Assembly: GCA_903907185.1 (NCBI GenBank)
Contig: CAIVND010000098.1
Location: 1 to 11,987 of the forward strand
Reading direction: 5' to 3'
DNA length: 11,987 bases
Source of the DNA: an uncultured Acidimicrobiaceae bacterium
GTDB lineage: Bacteria; Actinomycetota; Acidimicrobiia; Acidimicrobiales; Bog-793
Under the pieces are notes generated by a model, which made no database searches, was not told the origin of the DNA, and saw nothing but the letters and a program-made list of their open reading frames with translations. Below are positions 6,913 through 11,987 of this stretch, in pieces (the stretch's first letter is position 1; each line of letters begins with the position of its first letter). Position numbers and translations under genes: made by a program.

Positions 6913-9297
6913 CTAACCGCGAACATACTTGGAGAGATACTTTCCTGTAAGGGTCGAGTGATCCTCAATGAGGTCGGTGGGAGTTCCCGAAAAGACGATC
7001 TCTCCCCCATCGTTTCCCGCGCCAGGGCCGAGATCGATGATCCAGTCTGCATGAGCCATCACCGCTTGATGGTGTTCGATGACGATGACAGATCTGCCAG
7101 AGTCCACAAGCCGGTCGAGCAGGCCAAGTAGCTGATCGACATCGGCAAGGTGAAGACCCGTCGTTGGCTCATCGAGGACATAGGTTTCGCCTTTGTCTGC
7201 CATCTGCACGGCGATCTTGAGTCGTTGGCGCTCACCGCCCGACAGCGTCGTGAGCGGCTGGCCAAGTTTCAGGTAGCCAAGTCCAATGTCGGAGAGTCGT
7301 TCCAAGATTGCCAGCGCGGCAGGTGTCTTCGCCTCTCCCTCTCCAAAGAAGTTAAGCGCCTCGTTGACGGGTAGATCGAGCACCTCAGCGATGTTGAGTC
7401 CGCCGAGGTGATACTCGAGCACCGCTGTTTGGAAGCGCTTACCCTCACAGTCCTCACAGGTCGTAGCTACACCAGCCATCATGGCAAGGTCGGTGTAGAT
7501 CACACCCGCGCCGTTACACGTGGGACACGCGCCTTCGGAGTTTGCACTGAACAACGCTGCCTTGACGTTGTTTACCTTCGCGAACGATTTTCGGATTGGC
7601 TCCAGTAGTCCGGTGTAAGTTGCCGGGTTGCTGCGACGCGAGCCGCGGATCGGCGTCTGGTCGATTGCGACAACGCCCTCTCGAGGTGAGACCGAACCGT
7701 GGACTAACGAACTCTTTCCCGATCCGGCAACGCCGGTAACAACAACCAATACACCGAGTGGAATATCGACATTTACTTTTTTTAAGTTATGGAGCGTTGC
7801 ACCACGCACCTTGAGCATGCCAACGGGCGTGCGCACACTCTCTTTCGGCGTCGTCCGGTCATCAAGATGGCGACCGGTAACGGTGCCGCTCTTGCGAAGA
7901 CCCTCCACCGTGCCCTCGAAACAGACGCTTCCCCCTGCTGATCCGGCACCGGGACCAAGATCGATGACGTGATCTGCGATACCAATCATCTCCGGCTCGT
8001 GCTCGACGACGAGCACGGTGTTGCCCTTATCTCGAAGTGCCAAGAGCTGATCGTTCATCCGTCCAATGTCATGAGGATGCAGTCCCGTTGTCGGTTCATC
8101 GAAGACGTAGGTGACATCGGTGAGCGAGGAACCAAGATGGAGGATCTTGATGCGCTGCGCCTCCCCACCAGATAACGTCCCTGACGGTCGATCGAGTGAA
8201 AGATAGCCAAGTCCAATGTTGGTGAACGAGTCGAGCGTCTGCTGCAACATTTCGAGAAGTGGCGCTACCGACGGATCCTTGATTGTTCGGATCCAATCGG
8301 CGAGATCACTCACCTGCATTGCGCATGCGTCAGCGATGTTGACCTTGCCGATCCGCGACGAGCGAGCCCCCTCACTGAGGCGCGTACCTTTGCACGCTGG
8401 ACAGGTCGCAAAAGTCACTGCTCGATCCACAAATGCTCGGATATGCGGCTGCATCGAATCGCGATCCTTTTGAAGCATCGACCGCTGAATACGCGGGATC
8501 AACCCCTCGTAGGTCATATTGATGCCCTCGATTTTCATCCTCACCGGCTCGTGATGGAGAAAGTCGGCCAACTCCTTTTTGGTGTACTTGCTGATGGGTT
8601 TGTTTGGATCGTAAAAGCCTGACGAGCTGTAGAGGCGATAGTTCCACCCGCCTGGTGTGTAACCAGGGATCGTGAGCGCTCCATCGTTGAGCGACTTCGT
8701 GTCATCAAAGAGCTGACCGAGGTCGATGTCATTGATGTTGCCCATCCCCTCACAGCGTGGACACATGCCACCCGCGCGGGTGTAGGTCTTTCTCACGATC
8801 GTGCTATTTCCCCGTTCAACAGTGATCGCACCAGATGCTCGGATGGAGGGGACGTTAAACGAGTAAGCGTTGGGCGGACCGATAGTGGGCCTTGCAAGCC
8901 GGCTAAAGAGAATTCGTAGCATCGCATTCGCGTCAGTAACTGTGCCGACGGTCGAGCGAGCGTTTGCGCCGATCCGCTGCTGATCAACGATGATTGCGGT
9001 CGTCAGACCCTCGAGCACGTCGACATCGGGCCGGGCCAACGTCGGCATGAAGCCCTGGACGAAAGCGCTATAGGTCTCATTAATGAGGCGTTGGGCCTCA
9101 GCGGCGATCGTGGAGAAAACCAATGAGCTCTTTCCCGAGCCCGAGACCCCAGTGAACACCGTCAAACGGCGCTTGGGAATCTCAATGCTGATGTCGCGCA
9201 GGTTGTTCTCACGCGCGCCATGAACGCGAATGACGTCGTGGCTGTCAGCAGTACGAGCAGGGACAGCCTTGGTTTTTTTGCCAGTGGTTGTCGACAT
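6913..9297 (-). CDS. Short (class II) UvrA-like ABC ATPase, UvrA2/DrrC type
   Basis: UvrA is the damage-sensing ABC ATPase of nucleotide excision repair; short paralogues (UvrA2, DrrC) are linked to tolerance of DNA-binding drugs and oxidants. This one has 794 residues, versus about 950 for UvrA. Two nucleotide-binding domains are intact: Walker A GVSGSGKS (50-57) and GVAGSGKS (522-529), signatures LSGGE (375-379 and 685-689), and DEPTTGLH (400-407 and 709-716). Four CxxC pairs are present: CPRC (179-182), CPAC (299-302), CPTC (591-594) and CEDC (614-617), the last two forming the standard C-terminal zinc module. After RSTVGTVTDANAMLRILF (114-131) the chain goes straight to the first zinc region, so the UvrB-binding insertion is missing; this predicts that it does not load UvrB. 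ATG 9297 was chosen over GTG 9303 because GAGGGG lies 5 bases upstream of it. It follows the DUF1059-like gene by 84 bp on the same strand. Confidence 0.93.
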   Translation of the reverse strand: MSTTTGKKTKAVPARTADSHDVIRVHGARENNLRDISIEIPKRRLTVFTGVSGSGKSSLVFSTIAAEAQRLINETYSAFVQGFMPTLARPDVDVLEGLTTAIIVDQQRIGANARSTVGTVTDANAMLRILFSRLARPTIGPPNAYSFNVPSIRASGAITVERGNSTIVRKTYTRAGGMCPRCEGMGNINDIDLGQLFDDTKSLNDGALTIPGYTPGGWNYRLYSSSGFYDPNKPISKYTKKELADFLHHEPVRMKIEGINMTYEGLIPRIQRSMLQKDRDSMQPHIRAFVDRAVTFATCPACKGTRLSEGARSSRIGKVNIADACAMQVSDLADWIRTIKDPSVAPLLEMLQQTLDSFTNIGLGYLSLDRPSGTLSGGEAQRIKILHLGSSLTDVTYVFDEPTTGLHPHDIGRMNDQLLALRDKGNTVLVVEHEPEMIGIADHVIDLGPGAGSAGGSVCFEGTVEGLRKSGTVTGRHLDDRTTPKESVRTPVGMLKVRGATLHNLKKVNVDIPLGVLVVVTGVAGSGKSSLVHGSVSPREGVVAIDQTPIRGSRRSNPATYTGLLEPIRKSFAKVNNVKAALFSANSEGACPTCNGAGVIYTDLAMMAGVATTCEDCEGKRFQTAVLEYHLGGLNIAEVLDLPVNEALNFFGEGEAKTPAALAILERLSDIGLGYLKLGQPLTTLSGGERQRLKIAVQMADKGETYVLDEPTTGLHLADVDQLLGLLDRLVDSGRSVIVIEHHQAVMAHADWIIDLGPGAGNDGGEIVFSGTPTDLIEDHSTLTGKYLSKYVRG

Positions 9298-9302
9298 CGT
9301 CA

Positions 9303-9308
9303 CCCCTC
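9303..9308 (-). promoter_or_regulatory. Ribosome binding site of the uvrA-like gene
   Basis: GAGGGG on the minus strand, 5 bases before ATG 9297. It overlaps the alternative GTG at 9303, which therefore has no usable Shine-Dalgarno. This fixes the start at 9297. Confidence 0.65.
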
Positions 9309-9381
9309 GGGACGAGGTTCGAGCGGAGATCTACGGGACAGGAGTTGGATGAAGAGATTTGAGATCGTCAAAGCGGCAAGC

Positions 9382-9618
9382 TCAATCCTCGGGAAGGGCG
9401 GCGAACTGACGCTTGGTCTCTTTGTACCAACTCATACCGGAGATGGGATGCTTCCATCTTCCCTTCATCGCTTTCAGCGCATCTTCGTGGGCGGTGTCGC
9501 CGCCAGCGACCATCTCCTTGAGATGTTTGTCCTGCGCTTTGATGACCTCGTCTCCGGTATTTCCCTGGAGCACGAGATCACACGGCCCACCCAACTGCTT
9601 ACAGGTCATTGATTTCAT
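9382..9618 (-). CDS. Small DUF1059-like protein (hypothetical)
   Basis: A 78-residue soluble protein with no signal peptide or membrane segment. It opens with MKSMTCKQLGGPCDL, the Cys-x-x-Leu-Gly-x-x-Cys pattern of DUF1059-like proteins. A charged helical stretch follows (about 20-52, with DEVIKAQDKHLKEM), then a conserved-looking tail WKHPISGMSWYKETKRQFAAL (55-75). C6 and C13 could bind metal or form a redox pair, but no function is established for the family. It has a near-consensus Shine-Dalgarno 10 bases upstream and lies 84 bp before the uvrA-like gene on the same strand, so joint transcription is plausible. It is divergent from the arsR-like gene, with 189 bp between starts. The assignment to DUF1059 is by recall of the N-terminal motif; that it is a real gene is more certain than its family name. 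Confidence 0.78.
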   Translation of the reverse strand: MKSMTCKQLGGPCDLVLQGNTGDEVIKAQDKHLKEMVAGGDTAHEDALKAMKGRWKHPISGMSWYKETKRQFAALPED

Positions 9619-9628
9619 CGAATTCGCT

Positions 9629-9634
9629 CTCCTT
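9629..9634 (-). promoter_or_regulatory. Ribosome binding site of the DUF1059-like gene
   Basis: AAGGAG, nearly the full consensus, 10 bases before ATG 9618 and 19 bases before the second in-frame ATG at 9609. It supports 9618 as start and supports this small frame as a real gene. Confidence 0.7.
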
Positions 9635-9649
9635 CGTAAAACTTGGCCT

Positions 9650-9655
9650 TGTATA
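9650..9655 (-). promoter_or_regulatory. Possible -10 element for the DUF1059-like/uvrA-like genes
   Basis: TATACA on the minus strand, 32 bases upstream of ATG 9618. No good -35 element lies 16-18 bases further upstream, so this is a weak candidate. If real, the 5' leader would be about 25 bases and would contain the Shine-Dalgarno. Confidence 0.35.
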
Positions 9656-9771
9656 CCGAGACGATCAAGGACTCATCATAAGAGCCCGCACCCGCTGAAC
9701 ACTTCCCCGATGCTGCTTGTTGGGCCGTACATCTTGACCCTCTGCGCCAACCCAGATACTAAAGAATTCAC

Positions 9772-9800
9772 TTGACTATTGCTCTCTCGTTTTTTATACT
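9772..9800 (+). promoter_or_regulatory. Strong sigma-70/SigA-type promoter of the arsR-like gene
   Basis: -35 TTGACT at 9772-9777 and -10 TATACT at 9795-9800 are separated by exactly 17 bases, each with one mismatch to consensus. A start about 7 bases after the -10 falls at 9807-9808, and the ATG is at 9808-9810. The mRNA would therefore have no 5' leader or Shine-Dalgarno, and indeed no Shine-Dalgarno is visible before this ATG. Leaderless mRNAs are common in Actinobacteria. Confidence 0.8.
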
Positions 9801-9815
9801 TAACCATATGCTTAA
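9800..9815. promoter_or_regulatory. Palindromic operator candidate over the arsR start site
   Basis: A 16-bp inverted repeat, TTAA-C-CATATG-C-TTAA, symmetric at 14 of 16 positions. It begins on the last base of the -10 and covers the predicted transcription start and the ATG. The same bases also read as a direct repeat CTTAACCA (9799-9806 and 9811-9818) with a 12-bp period. ArsR-family dimers bind AT-rich inverted repeats at their own promoters, so this is a good self-repression site by position and symmetry. Binding is inferred. Confidence 0.6.
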
Positions 9816-10152
9816 CCAAACGATCGACCTCGACCGAACCTTCCAGGCGTTAGCCGACCAGAGCAGGCGCACCATGGTGGAGCGTCTCACCCTGGGACCA
9901 GCCTCAGTCAGTGAGTTGGCAGCGCCGCTGGCAATGTCGCTCGCTGCGGTCGTACAGCACGTACAGGTGCTGGAGGCCTGCGGCGTCGTGAGGACCGAGA
10001 AGATCGGACGGCGACGGATGTGCCGAATCGAAACCGAGGCAATGTCGCTTGCCGAGCAGTGGATTACCGATCGGCGAAAAGGTTGGGAGAGCCGTCTCGA
10101 CCGTTTGGGTGAAGTACTGAATGAGATTGCTACTGACGGAGAGAGGTCATGA
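9808..10152 (+). CDS. ArsR-family winged-helix transcriptional repressor
   Basis: A 114-residue DNA-binding regulator. The N-terminal helix FQALADQSRRTMVERLTLG (12-30) matches the ArsR opening ALADPTRRxILxxL. The helix-turn-helix spans about 33-62 (SVSELAAPLAMSLAAVVQHV), followed by the wing VRTEKIGRRRMCRIE (61-75). The ELCVCD-type metal motif in the recognition region is absent and the two cysteines (C58, C72) are separate. This looks like the non-metal ArsR subgroup, often paired with SRPBCC genes. ATG 9808 was chosen over an in-frame TTG at 9772 because that TTG is part of the -35 element. The stop overlaps the next start by four bases (ATGA). It probably represses itself and its downstream partner through the palindrome at 9800-9815. 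The inducer is unknown. Confidence 0.92.
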   Translation: MLNQTIDLDRTFQALADQSRRTMVERLTLGPASVSELAAPLAMSLAAVVQHVQVLEACGVVRTEKIGRRRMCRIETEAMSLAEQWITDRRKGWESRLDRLGEVLNEIATDGERS

Positions 10153-10616
10153 CCAAGTCAACAGTTTCTAACGACAAATTCGTAATCGAACGGACCTACA
10201 ACATCCCTGTTGCTCAGGTGTACCAGGCCTGGGCTGATCCCCGACTAAAGGCTCGATGGTTCGCTGGATCGATTGAAGCGCTCGGTGACACTTACACACT
10301 CGACTTTCGCGTTGGGGGTCACGAGACCAACCGCGGCGGACCTCCCGGTGGACCCATCTATGCCTACGATTCGGAGTTCCGTGACATTGTTACAGAGCAA
10401 CGGATCATCTACACCTATGAGATGTTCGCAGAAGATGACCGGATCTCTGTCTCGGTAGCGACAGTTGAGTTTCACGCTGAAGGCGCGAGTACGCGTCTTG
10501 TCCTCACCGAGCAGAGCGTGTTTCTCGATGGCCTCGATAACTCTGGCCAACGAGAGGGAGGCACCAAGCATCTTCTCGACTCGCTCGCGAGTTTCTTGGA
10601 GACTGACGCAACGTAA
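10149..10616 (+). CDS. SRPBCC (AHSA1-like) domain protein
   Basis: A 155-residue cytosolic protein of the START/Bet v1-like fold with a deep hydrophobic pocket for small ligands. The hallmark opening FVIERTYNIPVAQVYQAWAD (11-30) is followed by a charged/aromatic helix LKARWFAG (33-40) and the strand LDFRVGGHE (51-59). The C-terminal helix is LLDSLASFLET (142-152). Length fits the AHSA1 (Hsp90 ATPase activator homologue) branch, but there is no evidence of an Hsp90 role in bacteria of this type. Its ATG overlaps the arsR stop (ATGA), and GGAGAG lies 5 bases upstream, so the two are translationally coupled. In such ArsR-SRPBCC pairs the second protein may bind or alter the inducing ligand; this is an inference. 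Confidence 0.88.
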   Translation: MTKSTVSNDKFVIERTYNIPVAQVYQAWADPRLKARWFAGSIEALGDTYTLDFRVGGHETNRGGPPGGPIYAYDSEFRDIVTEQRIIYTYEMFAEDDRISVSVATVEFHAEGASTRLVLTEQSVFLDGLDNSGQREGGTKHLLDSLASFLETDAT

Positions 10617-10776
10617 GGGGCTTTTCCTCTGTTCGATTGAATCCATCGCACTGCCGATCGATGGTCGTGTGACAGCTCACTCACCGGTAACCTCGAAGCA
10701 ATGCGAACTACCAAGAGGTTCACCCTCACTAGCGGTCCCCGAATATGCTCTCCCCTTCAGTGGAACGGCGAATTTT
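10617..10776. other. Intergenic region before the DHA2 MFS gene
   Basis: A 160-bp gap, longer than other same-strand gaps here, so the efflux gene may have its own promoter. I see TATGCT at 10744-10749 as a possible -10 but no matching -35. A 6-bp inverted repeat, AACCTC at 10689-10694 with GAGGTT at 10715-10720, encloses 20 bases and could be a weak binding site. No clear rho-independent terminator follows the SRPBCC gene. Confidence 0.4.
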
Positions 10777-11987
10777 TTGGATAAGAAGTGGTGGACCCTC
10801 ATCGTCGTGTGTGCTGGCACCTTTATGTTGCTCTTAGATGTGACCATTGTCGTGGTGGCCCTGCCGGACATTCAAAGAAATCTGCACTCAAGCTTCAGCG
10901 ACCTGCAGTGGGTAATCGATGCCTACGCCCTCACACTCGCTTCAGTGTTGCTGACAGCAGGATCGTTGGCCGACCGTTACGGGCGACGGCTCCTGTTCAC
11001 GATCGGGTTGGTGGTCTTCACCCTTGGTTCATTGCTGTGCGGCATCGCGCAGTCGCCGTTGGTATTGATCTTGTCGCGCAGTATCCAAGGGATCGGTGGC
11101 GCAATCTTGTTCTCCACCTCGCTCGCGCTCTTGGCTCAGAGTTTTCAGGGCAAAGAGCGGGGCGTAGCGTTTGGAGTATGGGGAGCAACGACCGGCGTAG
11201 CAGCCGGGCTTGGTCCGATTCTTGGTGGGCTTATTACCAGCGGAATCTCCTGGCGAGGCATCTTTCTCGTCAACCTTCCAATTGGCATCGCTGCACTCGT
11301 CGTAACCCGCTGGAAGGTGACTGAGTCACGAACACCTGACGCCGCCCGACCTGATTGGGCTGGATTTTGCGTGCTCACCGCCGGGCTCGTCAGCCTCGTC
11401 TATGGCCTGATCCGGGCGGGAGAACTTGGCTGGGGTAATTCGGGAGTCGCAATCTGTCTCGTCCTCGCGGCGGTGTTCCTCACCGGGTTCGTACTGGTCG
11501 AACGTCGCGTCACCCATCCGCTGTTCGATCTGTCGCTCTTTCGAATTCCCACATTTAGCGGTGGGCTCATCGCTGCATTCTGCATGAACGGTTCACTCTT
11601 CGCGATGTTGGTCTATCTCGTTCTCTACCTGCAAGATGATCTTGGGTATTCGGCACTCGGCACGGGAACCCGTCTTCTCGTTCTCTCGGGCGTCAGTCTG
11701 GTGGCATCGGTGGTTGCCGGACGTCTCTCAGCGCACATGCCCGTCCGGTGGTTGATCGGGCCTGGCCTATTACTGGTCGCGCTTGGGCTGTTATTGATGG
11801 CCGGAATCAATGGGACGACGACCTGGACCCATCTGATACCTGGATTCGTGATCGCCGGTTTTGGAAGCGGCATGGTGAACCCTCCCCTCGCGTCAACTGC
11901 AGTCGGAGTGGTGACACAGGAACGTTCAGGAATGGCCTCGGGCGTAAATACCACGCTCCGTCAGATCGGCATCGCAACCGGCATCGC
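10777..11987 (+). CDS. DHA2-family (EmrB/QacA-like) 14-helix drug:H+ antiporter, 3' end cut by window edge
   Basis: Membrane exporter of drugs or other amphipathic compounds, driven by proton entry. The visible 403 residues are open to the edge; the family is normally about 470-530. The N-terminus MDKKWWTLIVVCAGTFMLLL is followed by DVTIVVVALPDIQ, the family signature LDxTIVNVALP with Asn changed to Val. Motif A is GSLADRYGRRLLF (62-74), motif C is GVAAGLGPILGG (139-150 region), and WRGIFLVNLPIG (159-170) is also typical. No in-frame ATG suits the N-terminus. TTG 10777 places KWWTL where relatives start, though its Shine-Dalgarno (GGA, about 12 bases upstream) is poor. It is downstream of arsR/SRPBCC on the same strand and may be under the same repressor. 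The last helices are off the window. Confidence 0.88.
   Translation, partial: MDKKWWTLIVVCAGTFMLLLDVTIVVVALPDIQRNLHSSFSDLQWVIDAYALTLASVLLTAGSLADRYGRRLLFTIGLVVFTLGSLLCGIAQSPLVLILSRSIQGIGGAILFSTSLALLAQSFQGKERGVAFGVWGATTGVAAGLGPILGGLITSGISWRGIFLVNLPIGIAALVVTRWKVTESRTPDAARPDWAGFCVLTAGLVSLVYGLIRAGELGWGNSGVAICLVLAAVFLTGFVLVERRVTHPLFDLSLFRIPTFSGGLIAAFCMNGSLFAMLVYLVLYLQDDLGYSALGTGTRLLVLSGVSLVASVVAGRLSAHMPVRWLIGPGLLLVALGLLLMAGINGTTTWTHLIPGFVIAGFGSGMVNPPLASTAVGVVTQERSGMASGVNTTLRQIGIATGI

Larger units (their letters stand above)
9619..9771. other. Divergent intergenic region between the DUF1059-like and arsR-like genes
   Basis: This stretch lies between the DUF1059-like start and the arsR -35 element. 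It contains the leftward Shine-Dalgarno and a possible leftward -10. Beyond these I see no RNA gene, repeat or second palindrome. Confidence 0.5.

Noticed and set aside
9220..9612. 130-codon plus-strand frame across the uvrA2 start and the DUF1059-like gene
   Set aside because: It is antisense to two better supported genes that have good ribosome binding sites, and it shows no domain.
10788..11324. 178-codon plus-strand frame inside the DHA2 gene
   Set aside because: It is out of frame with the transporter, which carries all family motifs; the frame ends without any feature of its own.

Overview
The window carries nine protein-coding genes (two cut by its edges) packed on both strands, with no RNA gene, insertion sequence or CRISPR array that I can see. 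GC is moderately high by eye, with GTG/TTG starts in use. Together with an actinobacterial-type HelD, a short class II UvrA, and MFS and flavoprotein genes of actinobacterial style, this suggests an actinomycete-related bacterium, perhaps a moderate-GC lineage such as Acidimicrobiia. The lineage is an inference from gene style, not from a marker gene.

Left part (1-3224, minus strand): a HelD-type superfamily 1 helicase, known in the family as an RNA polymerase recycling factor, is followed 69 bp later by a MoxR/CoxD-type AAA+ ATPase that runs off the left edge. 

Middle (3411-6897, plus strand): a 12-helix MFS transporter, a nucleoside 2-deoxyribosyltransferase-family enzyme and a PheA/TfdB-type FAD monooxygenase follow each other with short gaps (60 and 37 bp) and may form one operon. 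The first is divergent from helD. The monooxygenase ends 15 bp from the stop of the convergent gene to its right.

Right part (6913-9618, minus strand): a small DUF1059-like protein is followed by a short UvrA paralogue (UvrA2/DrrC type) that lacks the UvrB-binding insertion. Divergent from these (9808 onward, plus strand) is an ArsR-family repressor gene overlapping an AHSA1/SRPBCC gene by four bases (ATGA). A DHA2-family drug-efflux MFS gene follows and runs off the right edge. The arsR promoter is the clearest regulatory signal: a TTGACT / 17 bp / TATACT promoter puts the transcription start at or next to the ATG, predicting a leaderless mRNA. A 16-bp near-perfect palindrome covers the end of the -10, the start site and the ATG, so it is a likely self-repression operator.

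Taken together, two MFS exporters, an aromatic-ring-type monooxygenase, a UvrA2/DrrC-like ATPase, a HelD protein and an ArsR repressor give the region a drug- or xenobiotic-handling flavour. Every gene falls in a known family, and I did not find a convincing wholly new system. The most testable novelty is the ArsR leaderless operator-promoter and the possible response unit around it.
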